Below are positions 1 to 7,188 of a stretch of 14,363 bases of DNA, piece by piece. The stretch's first letter is position 1. Each line of letters begins with the position of its first letter. A program made the translations under genes and the position numbers. The notes under the pieces are model-generated. The model made no database searches. It was not told the origin of the DNA and saw only the letters and a program-made list of their open reading frames with translations. The stretch comes from an uncultured Streptococcus sp. Its GTDB lineage: Bacteria; Bacillota; Bacilli; Lactobacillales; Aerococcaceae. Location: positions 1 to 14,363 of the forward strand of contig CAJZJI010000002.1 of the NCBI GenBank assembly GCA_916049935.1, read 5' to 3'.

Positions 1-901
1 CGCTTTTTGCAGTGGCAGGATATGTTTTCATACCGCTAATGACATTGATTTTCTTGCCGACAATGATGGAATGGTCTTTGTATTCTTCCATGAAATCTCG
101 CTTGCCAGCGTTGATATCTTCATAACATTGATTCCATTCTTTAAGGAAACGAGCGACGAATTCATTGCGGCTGAAACCATCTGGAATCTCTTGCGGAGAA
201 AAGAGGGAACCGATAATGGATTTTAAATCCTCTGGAATAATAGCATCATCGATATGCAAGTTAATTCCCATTCCGACAATCAGTGCATCGACCTTCTGAG
301 CTTCAATATTCGTCACGGCTTCTGTTAAGATACCGGCAATCTTTTTATCGTGAAAATAGAGGTCGTTCACCCATTTAATCCCAATTTTTTCATGGATAAA
401 GGATTCCACCGCTCGTGTTGCGGCAACGGCCGTAGCACAAGTGATCAGCGAAATGCTGTCCAAGTCACCTTCTGGGAAAATGCAGATACTCATATAAAGT
501 CCAGATTTTGGTGGAGAGAGGAATGTTCTTCCTAGTCGTCCACGACCTGCCGTTTGCTCTTCTGCAATAAAGAAGGTTGGGACTCTTGAGCCTGATGCGC
601 CGTAAGTTTTAGCTAAATCATTGGTTGAAGTAGTTGTTTCAAAAACTTGAATATCCCAATCTTGAAGAGCCTCTCCCAAATGAGTGCGAATGCCTTCAAG
701 GGTTAACAAATCCGTTTGTCTAGATAATTGATAACCAACCTTTGTGCTTGAGGTAATCTCATAGCCATCTTTTTTTAATTGCTGGATGGCTTTCCATACA
801 GCCGTACGAGAAAGATTCAGTTGTTCTGCGATATCTTGTCCTGAAAGAGGTTTGTCCACGGTACTATATAATAGACGTAAAACGTCCTGTTTAGTGCTCA
901 T
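1..901 (-). CDS. birA: Bifunctional biotin-[acetyl-CoA-carboxylase] ligase / biotin repressor BirA (C-terminus outside window)
   Basis: This cytoplasmic enzyme makes biotinyl-5'-AMP and transfers biotin to carboxylase carrier domains; with biotinyl-AMP bound it also represses biotin genes. I translated the minus strand from ATG at 901 and found 300 open codons up to the window edge. The family is usually about 320-330 residues, so only about 25 C-terminal residues should be missing. An N-terminal winged helix spans about residues 5-50 (GQDIAEQLNLSRTAVWKAI), which marks the regulatory class of BirA. The catalytic core shows the biotin/ATP loop GRGRLGR (119-125, after EEQTA), KWVND (176-180) followed by KIAGIL (187-192), and VGMGINLH. 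KWVND replaces the more common KWPND. A strong Shine-Dalgarno site (AAAGGAGGA on the minus strand, 906-914) fixes the start. The gene is divergent from murZ and is probably autoregulated through the palindrome at 955-988. Confidence 0.95.
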   Translation of the reverse strand, partial: MSTKQDVLRLLYSTVDKPLSGQDIAEQLNLSRTAVWKAIQQLKKDGYEITSSTKVGYQLSRQTDLLTLEGIRTHLGEALQDWDIQVFETTTSTNDLAKTYGASGSRVPTFFIAEEQTAGRGRLGRTFLSPPKSGLYMSICIFPEGDLDSISLITCATAVAATRAVESFIHEKIGIKWVNDLYFHDKKIAGILTEAVTNIEAQKVDALIVGMGINLHIDDAIIPEDLKSIIGSLFSPQEIPDGFSRNEFVARFLKEWNQCYEDINAGKRDFMEEYKDHSIIVGKKINVISGMKTYPATAKS

Positions 902-934
902 AATATCCTCCTTTCGTCAGTATTCATGTTCCTA

Positions 935-962
935 AGTGTAACAGATTTGAAACGATTGTCAA
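935..962 (-). promoter_or_regulatory. birA promoter
   Basis: On the minus strand a perfect -35 box TTGACA (962-957) is followed after 16 bases by an extended -10 element TGTTACACT (core TACACT at 940-935). It lies about 35 bases upstream of the birA start codon. The -35 box sits inside the left half of the BirA-type palindrome, so repressor binding would block RNA polymerase directly. Confidence 0.75.
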
Positions 963-988
963 CTATTGAATTTTTAAAGGTTAACAAT
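955..988. promoter_or_regulatory. Probable BirA (biotin repressor) operator
   Basis: The arms are ATTGTCAAC (955-963) and GTTAACAAT (980-988). They are inverted repeats matching at 8 of 9 positions, with 16 bases between them. Taken as 9-base TTGTnAACc half-sites, the spacer is 14 bases. This matches the known Firmicutes BirA box pattern, roughly TTGTTAACC-N14/15-GGTTAACAA. It lies next to a birA gene that carries a DNA-binding domain, and it covers the birA -35 box. The motif is read directly; BirA binding is inferred from motif and context. Confidence 0.75.
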
Positions 989-1029
989 AGATGCAAACGA
1001 TTAAAAGATAGCGGATTCTACTGTGAACA

Positions 1030-1038
1030 TGGTATAAT
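1030..1038 (+). promoter_or_regulatory. murZ-rho promoter (extended -10)
   Basis: TGGTATAAT is a consensus -10 hexamer (TATAAT, 1033-1038) with a TGn extension. No convincing -35 box is seen 16-18 bases upstream (around 1009-1016), as is common for extended -10 promoters. Transcription should begin near 1045. That places the in-frame TTG at 1041 at or before the transcript start and supports the ATG at 1071 as the true murZ start. Confidence 0.7.
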
Positions 1039-1055
1039 AATTGAGAACATTTAGT

Positions 1056-1062
1056 GAAAGGA
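1056..1062 (+). promoter_or_regulatory. murZ ribosome binding site (decides the start)
   Basis: GAAAGGA ends 8 bases before ATG 1071, which is optimal spacing. The longer reading from TTG 1041 has no such site and would begin next to the -10 box. Confidence 0.7.
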
Positions 1063-1070
1063 ATTTGAGT

Positions 1071-2330
1071 ATGAAAAAATTAGTCATTAACGGCGGTAAA
1101 CCACTTAAAGGGGAAGTTACCATTAGTGGAGCTAAAAACAGTACAGTAGCTTTAATTCCGGCTGCTATTATCGCAAATGAACCAGTCGTATTAGAGGGTG
1201 TCCCTGAGATTCAGGACGTAGATGCCTTAATTGAAATTTTGAATGATTTTAACGTAAAAACAGAATTCGTTGATGGAACGTTAACCATCGACCCAAGAGA
1301 AATGAAATCTATCCCAATGCCAAAAGGGAAAATCCAAAGCATGCGTGCTTCTTATTATTTTATGGGAGCAACTCTTGCTAAATTTGGGGAAGGGGTTGTT
1401 GGACTTCCAGGTGGCTGCTTCTTAGGCCCTCGTCCAATTGACCAACATTTAAAAGGTTTCAAAGCGCTTGGTGCTGATGTGAGAGACCATGATGGTGCTA
1501 TCTACTTATCTACTGGCGAAGAAGGCTTAGTGGGTACGAAAATTTATATGGACGTTGTGTCTGTTGGTGCGACAATTAATGTATTGCTAGCATCTGTTCG
1601 TGCAAAAGGAAAAACGATTATCGAAAATGCAGCGCGTGAACCTGAAATTATCGATGTAGTAAACTTATTAAATAAAATGGGTGCCAATATTAAAGGTGCA
1701 GGAACAAGCATCATTCGTGTGGAAGGTGTGGAAAGCTTACATGGATGTACGCATACCATTATTCCAGACCGTATTGAAGCAGGAACGTATTTATCAATTG
1801 CGGCAGCAGTTGGTGAGGGAGTTCGTGTGAAAAACGTGATTTTCGAACACTTAGAAAGCCTGATTGCGAAAATGAACGAAATGGGCGTGAAGATGGAAGT
1901 TGGCGAAGACGATATTTATGTTTTTCCGACAAATGAGTTAAAAGCTGTAAACATCAAAACAATGCCTTATCCAGGTTTTGCGACAGACTTGCAACAAACC
2001 ATCACACCGCTCTTTAGTAAAGCAACAGGAACAGCCATGGTTGTCGATACAATTTATCCAAAACGTGTCGGTCACGTGCCAGAATTAAATCGCATGGGCG
2101 CTCGTGGAAAAGTCATCGAAGATATCATTACATTTGAAGGGCCAACACCATTAGTTGGTGCCGAAGTGGCGGCTAGCGATCTTCGTGCGGGAGCTGGACT
2201 TGTGGTAGCTGGTTTAATGGCTGAAGGAACAACGAAGATTTCAAATATCGGACATATCCTACGTGGTTATTCAAATATCGTTGAAAAACTACAAGCATTA
2301 GGTGCCAATATTTCGATGATTGAAGAGTAA
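1071..2330 (+). CDS. murZ: UDP-N-acetylglucosamine 1-carboxyvinyltransferase, MurZ/MurAB paralogue
   Basis: This enzyme transfers enolpyruvate from phosphoenolpyruvate to UDP-GlcNAc, the committed step of peptidoglycan synthesis in the cytoplasm, and is the fosfomycin target. The 419-residue product has the full family length. Visible landmarks are the substrate-binding KN at residues 22-23 (GAKNS), the catalytic loop [11 protein letters not shown] with the PEP/fosfomycin-reactive Cys at 116, the DRIEAGTYL motif, and FATDLQQ, which carries the conserved catalytic Asp. Cys rather than Asp at 116 predicts normal fosfomycin sensitivity of this enzyme. Firmicutes often carry two MurA paralogues. 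The one directly upstream of rho, as in Bacillus, Listeria and Enterococcus, is MurZ/MurAB (also called MurA2), so I assign that name from synteny. An in-frame TTG at 1041 would add ten residues but lies at the promoter and was rejected. Confidence 0.95.
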   Translation: MKKLVINGGKPLKGEVTISGAKNSTVALIPAAIIANEPVVLEGVPEIQDVDALIEILNDFNVKTEFVDGTLTIDPREMKSIPMPKGKIQSMRASYYFMGATLAKFGEGVVGLPGGCFLGPRPIDQHLKGFKALGADVRDHDGAIYLSTGEEGLVGTKIYMDVVSVGATINVLLASVRAKGKTIIENAAREPEIIDVVNLLNKMGANIKGAGTSIIRVEGVESLHGCTHTIIPDRIEAGTYLSIAAAVGEGVRVKNVIFEHLESLIAKMNEMGVKMEVGEDDIYVFPTNELKAVNIKTMPYPGFATDLQQTITPLFSKATGTAMVVDTIYPKRVGHVPELNRMGARGKVIEDIITFEGPTPLVGAEVAASDLRAGAGLVVAGLMAEGTTKISNIGHILRGYSNIVEKLQALGANISMIEE

Positions 2331-2341
2331 GAAGGGGCATT

Positions 2342-3610
2342 ATGTCAGAACAAGTGGAAACTGTAACGCTACAAAGCTTACAAGAAAAAACTTTAAAAGA
2401 GATGTACGGCTTTGCCAAACATTATAAAATTCCTTATTACGGTCAAATGAATAAAAAGGAATTGGCGCTTGCGATTCTTCGTGCTCAAGAAGAAGCTACT
2501 GGATTTTTCCAAGTGGAAGGTGTCTTAGACATTAACCGCGCAGAAGGCTTTGGATTCCTAAGACCGATTAACTATTCAAGCAGTCAGGAAGATATTTATA
2601 TTTCTTCTTCGCAAATTCGCCGTTTCGACCTTCGAAATGGGGACCTTGTGAGTGGGACAGCACGTCCGCCACGTCAAGGTGAGAAGTTTAATGGGTTGAT
2701 GCAAGTTGGATTCGTGAATGGAAAGGATCCTGAAGAAGCCAAAGAGCGTGACCATTTCCCAGGGCTTACACCTTTGTATCCTGAAAAGCAAATGGTGCTA
2801 GAAACCACACGTGGTCGCATCGCTTCTCGTATGTTGGATTTAATTTGTCCGATTGGTTTTGGACAACGTGGGCTTATCGTAGCTCCGCCAAAAGCAGGGA
2901 AGACAAGCTTGCTAAAAGAAATCGCTAATGGAATTACAACAAATTATCCAGAAGCGGAATTGATTATTTTACTCATCGATGAACGACCTGAAGAGGTAAC
3001 GGACATCGAGAGAACTGTGGATGCGGAAGTGGTGTATTCTACATTTGACCAGCTTCCAGAAAACCACATTAAGATTAGTGAACTAGTATTGGAACGTGCG
3101 CTACGTCTTGTAGAAGATGGACGTGACGTGATTATCTTGATGGATAGCCTCACACGTCTTGCTCGTGCCTATAACTTAACGATTCCACCTTCAGGAAGAA
3201 CGTTGAGCGGTGGGATTGACCCCGCTGCCTTATACCGTCCGAAGAAATTCTTTGGTTCTGCCAGAAATATTGAAGAGGGCGGAAGCTTAACGATTCTTGC
3301 CACAGCATTAGTGGAAACAGGAAGCCGTATGGATGATGTGATTTATGAAGAGTTCAAAGGAACGGGTAATTCAGAAATCCATCTCTCGAGAGAACTTGCT
3401 GAAAGAAGAGTATTTCCAGCGATTGATGTGAAACGTTCAGGTACTCGTAAAGAGGACATGCTCCTTTCACAAGAAACGCTAGAAGCCATTTGGAAAGTGC
3501 GTCATGCCATTAAAGGAGACGGACTTGAAACGAGTGAACAACTCGTGAAGCAATTAAGAGAAACGAAATCGAATGCTGATTTCATTCGTCGACTTAGTTT
3601 ATTAGATTAG
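2342..3610 (+). CDS. rho: Transcription termination factor Rho
   Basis: Rho is a hexameric RNA-dependent ATPase and translocase that ends transcription of untranslated RNA. The 422-residue product fits the family. An N-terminal helical Rho-N region (about 8-50) is followed by a cold-shock-like OB fold for RNA binding (about 55-125, including GFGFLR and [14 protein letters not shown]). The RecA-like motor carries Walker [10 protein letters not shown] (181-189), Walker B VIILMD (263-268) with [10 protein letters not shown], and the Q-loop/R-loop region with PSGRTLSGG and [30 protein letters not shown] and ERRVFPAID are further Rho signatures. There is no long insertion as in actinobacterial Rho. 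It starts 11 bases after the murZ stop with a GAAGGGG ribosome site, so it is co-transcribed with murZ. An intrinsic terminator follows. In B. subtilis rpmE lies next; here it does not. Confidence 0.97.
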   Translation: MSEQVETVTLQSLQEKTLKEMYGFAKHYKIPYYGQMNKKELALAILRAQEEATGFFQVEGVLDINRAEGFGFLRPINYSSSQEDIYISSSQIRRFDLRNGDLVSGTARPPRQGEKFNGLMQVGFVNGKDPEEAKERDHFPGLTPLYPEKQMVLETTRGRIASRMLDLICPIGFGQRGLIVAPPKAGKTSLLKEIANGITTNYPEAELIILLIDERPEEVTDIERTVDAEVVYSTFDQLPENHIKISELVLERALRLVEDGRDVIILMDSLTRLARAYNLTIPPSGRTLSGGIDPAALYRPKKFFGSARNIEEGGSLTILATALVETGSRMDDVIYEEFKGTGNSEIHLSRELAERRVFPAIDVKRSGTRKEDMLLSQETLEAIWKVRHAIKGDGLETSEQLVKQLRETKSNADFIRRLSLLD

Positions 3611-3615
3611 AACTT

Positions 3616-3652
3616 AAATCCCTAAGAGTTTTCTTAGGGATTTTTATTTTTT
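3616..3652 (+). terminator. Intrinsic terminator of murZ-rho
   Basis: A perfect 12-base-pair stem (AAATCCCTAAGA at 3616-3627 with TCTTAGGGATTT at 3632-3643) closes a four-base GTTT loop. It is followed by a nearly unbroken T tract to 3652. It begins 5 bases after the rho stop codon. Confidence 0.93.
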
Positions 3653-3683
3653 CAAAAGGTTACAAAAGAAGATGAAAGGAGAT

Positions 3684-3712
3684 TTCAAATAGGTTGCTCC
3701 TTGTGGTAAAAT
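3684..3712 (+). promoter_or_regulatory. Promoter of the ebsC operon
   Basis: An extended -10 element TGGTAAAAT (core TAAAAT, 3707-3712) has a weak -35 candidate TTCAAA (3684-3689) 17 bases upstream. It lies between the rho terminator and the ebsC ribosome site AAAAAGGAG (3715-3723). Confidence 0.6.
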
Positions 3713-3732
3713 GGAAAAAGGAGTGATTTTAC

Positions 3733-4233
3733 GTGAAAAAGAAAAAAGTAATCAAAACAAATGCAGTGCGAATGGTCGAACAAGCGAAAGTGCCATATGC
3801 CATTCATGAATATGATGTGGATACAGCACACCTTGATGCGATTCATGCAGCACAGGGAATGGGAATTCCCGTTGAGGAAGTATACAAAACCATCGTATTA
3901 ACAGGCGATAAGACTGGACATTTAGTCGCTTGTATTGCGGCTCACCGAGAATTAGATTTAAAGACGATTGCGAAAGTTTCAGGAAATAAACGCGTAGAAT
4001 TATTATCACTAGATAAACTGGAACCATTAACAGGATATGTACGCGGAGGATGTTCACCGATTGGAATGAAGAAGAAATTTCCAACCTTCATCGAGCATCA
4101 TGCGATGGAGCAAAAAACAATTCGTATCTCTGCGGGAAAACGTGGACTACAATTGGAGATTGCGCCACAGGATTTACAACAGTTAACACAAGCAACAGTA
4201 TTCGAAAATCATCCAGATGAGGTGGAAGCATGA
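3733..4233 (+). CDS. ebsC: Cys-tRNA(Pro)/Cys-tRNA(Cys) deacylase, YbaK/EbsC family
   Basis: This is a stand-alone trans-editing enzyme. Family members hydrolyse cysteine mischarged onto tRNA-Pro by prolyl-tRNA synthetase, protecting translation fidelity. The 166-residue product is the usual length. It shows the family layout: AxRMVEQAKVPYAIHEYDVD at the N-terminus, the conserved segment EVYKTIVLTGD with the likely catalytic Lys at about 52, KRVELLSLDKLEPLTGYVRGGCSPIG, and a late GKRGLQLEIAP loop. The start is GTG at 3733, chosen because AAAAAGGAG lies 9 bases upstream and no better in-frame ATG exists nearby; the next Met is at residue 14, inside the conserved helix. It is first in a five-gene operon, and its stop overlaps the start of yunD by four bases (ATGA). 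Confidence 0.92.
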   Translation: MKKKKVIKTNAVRMVEQAKVPYAIHEYDVDTAHLDAIHAAQGMGIPVEEVYKTIVLTGDKTGHLVACIAAHRELDLKTIAKVSGNKRVELLSLDKLEPLTGYVRGGCSPIGMKKKFPTFIEHHAMEQKTIRISAGKRGLQLEIAPQDLQQLTQATVFENHPDEVEA

Positions 4234-5588
4234 GTGAAGTAACGATTCTTCACATCAATGATATGCACTCGAATTTTCATTCCATAAAGACACAAACGCG
4301 CTTTATGAAGGAGCGGAGAGCCCAGCTTGAAAAAGAAGGGCAGAAGGTATTTGGAATCGATTTAGGAGACCTCATTGACCGTGTTCATCCACTGGTCGAA
4401 GCAGAGGACGGAAAGATTGCTGCAAGAGTGTTGAACGAAGAGCAAATCGATTTTGCGACCCTTGGAAATAACGAAGGGACGGCATACACACCGCTTGAAT
4501 TAGAGGCGGCGTATGAAGGTCGCAAGTTCGAAGTCATTATTTCGAATGTCAAATGGGCAACAACTGGAGAAGTGCCTCCGTTTGCAAAAGAAGTTCATTT
4601 CGAAACAGTTGACGACTGCAGTATCGCCTTCATTGGACTAACGGCATCGTATCCAGAAAGCTATGGTCCAAATGGTTATTTGATTGAAGAGCCGATGGAT
4701 GCGTTGAAGCGCCTAGTACCGATGCTTGCAGCAGGAGGTCATCAGATTATCTTGCTGTCTCATTTAGGAATTGAAATGGATCATCTGATTGCCGAAACTT
4801 ATCCAGAAATTCAAGTGATTCTCGGGGCACATACGCATCATCTCTTTGAAGAAGGAAAATGGGTGAATCAAACTCTTCTAACAGGTGGATTTAAGTATGG
4901 CGCTTATATTGGCGAACTTCATTTGAAGACAGAAGGGAGTCGCTTGATTCCTCTTTCGGACAAAATGATCGCAGTAGAGGATTTAAAAGACGATTCGACT
5001 ATTGACGAAGGTGAAGACCTTCGCCAAGAAGGAATTGCGCTCTTGAAAGAAGAAGTGGTACTCCCGCATATTCCTGCATATTCCGTAAAAGAACTAACTC
5101 TTCTCTCATTAGAAGCGATGACGAGACAAATTGGAGTTTCGGTAGCATTTACTTATACTGGACTTTTCGTAGTACCGTTTAAAGAAGGACCTCTCACAAA
5201 GTTCGATTTGCATGAATGTATGCCACATCCGATTCATTTGAACAAGAGTCGCTTTAGAGTTTCGGATTTCAAACAACTATTGCAAATTTTTGAAGAACAG
5301 CAGCCTGAATTACTAGAAAAAGCTATTCGTGGATATGGTTTTCGTGGTAAACTGTTTGGAGAGATCCTTTATACAGGATTCCAGTTCGCTAGTGGCGAAA
5401 TCCTTATGGATGGAAGAAAGTTGGCAGACGATGAGTTCATTACGTTTGTTTGCCCAGACCATATGCGATTCGTTCCATTTTTCCCGATGATTGAAGAAAA
5501 AGGGGACAACGAAATTATTTATCCAGATTTACTAAGAACGATTATTGAAAAAGAATTAGTATTCAAAGAAAGGAAGAATCATGACTGA
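4230..5588 (+). CDS. yunD: YunD-like bifunctional metallophosphatase/5'-nucleotidase family protein
   Basis: This is a predicted dinuclear-metal phosphoesterase acting on nucleotides or related phosphate esters; its exact substrate is unknown. The N-terminal calcineurin-like domain (about 1-240) shows DMH (D11, H13), DLGDLID (D47), GNNE (79-82), SHLG (H178) and GAHTH (199-203). The C-terminal part (about 280-440) matches the 5'-nucleotidase C domain, including FTYTGLF. The family metal site usually reads GNHE; here the His is Asn (N81), which I recall as typical of the YunD branch. There is no signal peptide or anchor, so a cytoplasmic location is expected, unlike secreted UshA-type nucleotidases. 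At 452 residues it is full length. The start is coupled to the ebsC stop, and the end overlaps yutD by 8 bases. In B. subtilis yunD, yutD and yutF are also close neighbours. Confidence 0.88.
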   Translation: MSEVTILHINDMHSNFHSIKTQTRFMKERRAQLEKEGQKVFGIDLGDLIDRVHPLVEAEDGKIAARVLNEEQIDFATLGNNEGTAYTPLELEAAYEGRKFEVIISNVKWATTGEVPPFAKEVHFETVDDCSIAFIGLTASYPESYGPNGYLIEEPMDALKRLVPMLAAGGHQIILLSHLGIEMDHLIAETYPEIQVILGAHTHHLFEEGKWVNQTLLTGGFKYGAYIGELHLKTEGSRLIPLSDKMIAVEDLKDDSTIDEGEDLRQEGIALLKEEVVLPHIPAYSVKELTLLSLEAMTRQIGVSVAFTYTGLFVVPFKEGPLTKFDLHECMPHPIHLNKSRFRVSDFKQLLQIFEEQQPELLEKAIRGYGFRGKLFGEILYTGFQFASGEILMDGRKLADDEFITFVCPDHMRFVPFFPMIEEKGDNEIIYPDLLRTIIEKELVFKERKNHD

Positions 5589-6405
5589 ACAAAAAGCAGA
5601 AACACTTTCACAGGAATTAAGTCAAGTCTTAGAAGAGATTGTGACAACGCCTGAAGAAGAAGTGAAGCGTGCGGTAATGGTTGGAGATACAACCGTGATG
5701 ATTGATGATGTGCATTATGAAATCGTCGAAGATTACCGTGACGGATTTAATATTGAAGCGTTAAACGAGCGCTATAATGATATTTTTGAGCGCTATGATT
5801 ACATCGTTGGCGACTGGGGCCATGAAAAATTACGTTTGAAAGGTTTCTTCAAACATTCGCATAAATTGGCGACCCCAGACCGCGATATCGATTATTTACA
5901 AGAATATTTATTAGAATATTGCAATTTTGGGTGCCAATATTTCGTATTAGAAAGAGACCCAGAGGCGCAACATAAGCCAGTTGTGGAAGAAGAAAAACCA
6001 CAACAACGTCCAAGACGAGACCGCAATAATCAACGTAAACGTCAAAACAATCAACGCAGAGAACATGTATTTAGTCCGGCGGATTTAGACAGTCCAGTCC
6101 GTTCAAATAATAAGCGTAAGTTTAAAGAGAAGTCTCAAAACCGTCAGAAGAAACGCAATAATGAGACAAATCAAAAGACGAAAAAAGATCAATCGTTTAA
6201 CTTGAAAGAATTTATTCCGAAAGAAACGATGAAAGAAAAAGAATATGAAGGCAATAACTTCAAACCAAAACAAAAGAAATCTTCGCAACATTTCTCAATG
6301 AAAGAAGTGGAGAAACCAACAAGTAGCAAGGTGAAGAAGAGCCCTATGAAATCTACTCAGAAGAAAGGATTCCATATTCGAGAAAACCAACAAAGAGGTA
6401 ACTAA
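5581..6405 (+). CDS. yutD: YutD family protein with long basic disordered tail
   Basis: This is a conserved Firmicutes protein of unknown function. The globular YutD (DUF1027) domain covers about residues 35-128 and shows its hallmarks: DGFNIEALNERY, YDYIVGDWGHEKLRLKGFF and LLEYCNFGCQYFVLERD. Residues 130-274 form a low-complexity tail very rich in Lys, Arg, Asn and Gln, with no hydrophobic core. It carries short punctuating motifs such as HVFSPADLDSPV (162-173), FNLKEFIPKE (206-215), HFSMKEVEKP and a C-terminal GFHIRENQ. The B. subtilis protein is roughly 100 residues, so the tail more than doubles the length. The basic, Asn/Gln-rich composition suggests RNA or ribosome contact, which is inference only. 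The start ATG overlaps the yunD end by 8 bases and has the ribosome site AAAGGAAG (5569-5576). The stop TAA abuts the yutF start codon. Confidence 0.85.
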   Translation: MTEQKAETLSQELSQVLEEIVTTPEEEVKRAVMVGDTTVMIDDVHYEIVEDYRDGFNIEALNERYNDIFERYDYIVGDWGHEKLRLKGFFKHSHKLATPDRDIDYLQEYLLEYCNFGCQYFVLERDPEAQHKPVVEEEKPQQRPRRDRNNQRKRQNNQRREHVFSPADLDSPVRSNNKRKFKEKSQNRQKKRNNETNQKTKKDQSFNLKEFIPKETMKEKEYEGNNFKPKQKKSSQHFSMKEVEKPTSSKVKKSPMKSTQKKGFHIRENQQRGN

Positions 6406-7188
6406 ATGTATAAAGCATATTTTATTGATTTAGATGGAACAATGTATCGCGGAAAAGACCGTATTCCAACGGCAGAAGCCTTTATTAAAAGATTGCAAGA
6501 AGCCAAGATTCCATTCCTATTTGTAACAAACAACGCTACAAAAACACCTGCACAAGTAGCTGAAAACTTACGTGTGAACTATGGCACTGAAGTTTCGGCA
6601 GACGAAGTGTATACAAGCGGTGTTGCGGCAGTGGATTACTTGAAGTCTCATTTCAACGTGAACCGTGTCATGGTCATCGGGGAAGAAGCGATTAAAAATC
6701 AAGTTGAAGCAGCTGGATATACGCTTGTTTCTGAAGAACCAGAAGTCGTGTTGCAGTCGCTTGACCGTAATGTGACATATAAAGACTTAGAAACAGCAAC
6801 GCTTGCGATTCGTAATGGGGCAACTTATATCGTAACGAATATCGATTCAAACTTACCAAGCGAAAAAGGCCCAATTCCAGGGTCAGGTGCCATCACTGGT
6901 TTCTTAAAAGTGGCGACACAAGTAGAGCCGATTATTATTGGTAAACCAAGCAGCGTGATTATGGAGTCTGCGTTGGATTATTTAAACGCTAAATTCCCAG
7001 ACAGTCATTTTACAAAAGAAGATATCGCAATGGTTGGAGATAACTACCAAACGGATATTCAAGCGGGCATTCAATACGGCATGGATACACTGATGGTATT
7101 AACAGGATTTTCAACACGCGAAGACTTAGAAAAAGTGGAAGAACAACCAACGCACTTGGTAGAGGATTTGAGTGAATGGACTATTTAA
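6406..7188 (+). CDS. yutF: HAD-superfamily IIA phosphatase, YutF/NagD-like
   Basis: This is a cytoplasmic haloacid dehalogenase phosphatase of the NagD type (TIGR01457-like). The substrate is uncertain; relatives hydrolyse small phosphate esters such as nucleoside monophosphates, glycerol phosphate or p-nitrophenyl phosphate. Motif I is DLDGT, with nucleophile D8 and acid/base D10. Motif II is FVTNNAT (T41). Motif III Lys lies in GKPSS (K180), and motif IV is GDNYQTDIQAG (D212 and D217). A C2-type cap lies between, including YIVTNIDSNLP. At 260 residues it matches the family's roughly 256. It begins directly after the yutD stop, with AAGAGG at 6393-6398 as ribosome site, and overlaps the next gene by 13 bases, so translation along the operon is probably coupled. 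Confidence 0.93.
   Translation: MYKAYFIDLDGTMYRGKDRIPTAEAFIKRLQEAKIPFLFVTNNATKTPAQVAENLRVNYGTEVSADEVYTSGVAAVDYLKSHFNVNRVMVIGEEAIKNQVEAAGYTLVSEEPEVVLQSLDRNVTYKDLETATLAIRNGATYIVTNIDSNLPSEKGPIPGSGAITGFLKVATQVEPIIIGKPSSVIMESALDYLNAKFPDSHFTKEDIAMVGDNYQTDIQAGIQYGMDTLMVLTGFSTREDLEKVEEQPTHLVEDLSEWTI

Noticed and set aside
350..535. 61-codon plus-strand open frame within birA
   Set aside because: It lies opposite strongly conserved birA codons (KWVND and catalytic loop region) and its product resembles nothing I recognise.
1041..1070. TTG start giving murZ ten extra residues
   Set aside because: The TTG lies three bases after the -10 box, near or before the transcript start, and has no ribosome site. 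ATG 1071 has GAAAGGA at ideal spacing and starts at the conserved MKKLVINGG.
3752..4084. 110-codon minus-strand open frame opposite ebsC
   Set aside because: It is antisense to a conserved gene, has no credible ribosome site or promoter, and its composition is that of a shadow frame.
6103..6291. Phe/Leu-rich minus-strand frame that looks like a small membrane protein
   Set aside because: It is the reverse complement of the Lys/Arg/Asn-rich YutD tail, which automatically yields Phe, Leu and Ile; no start signals.
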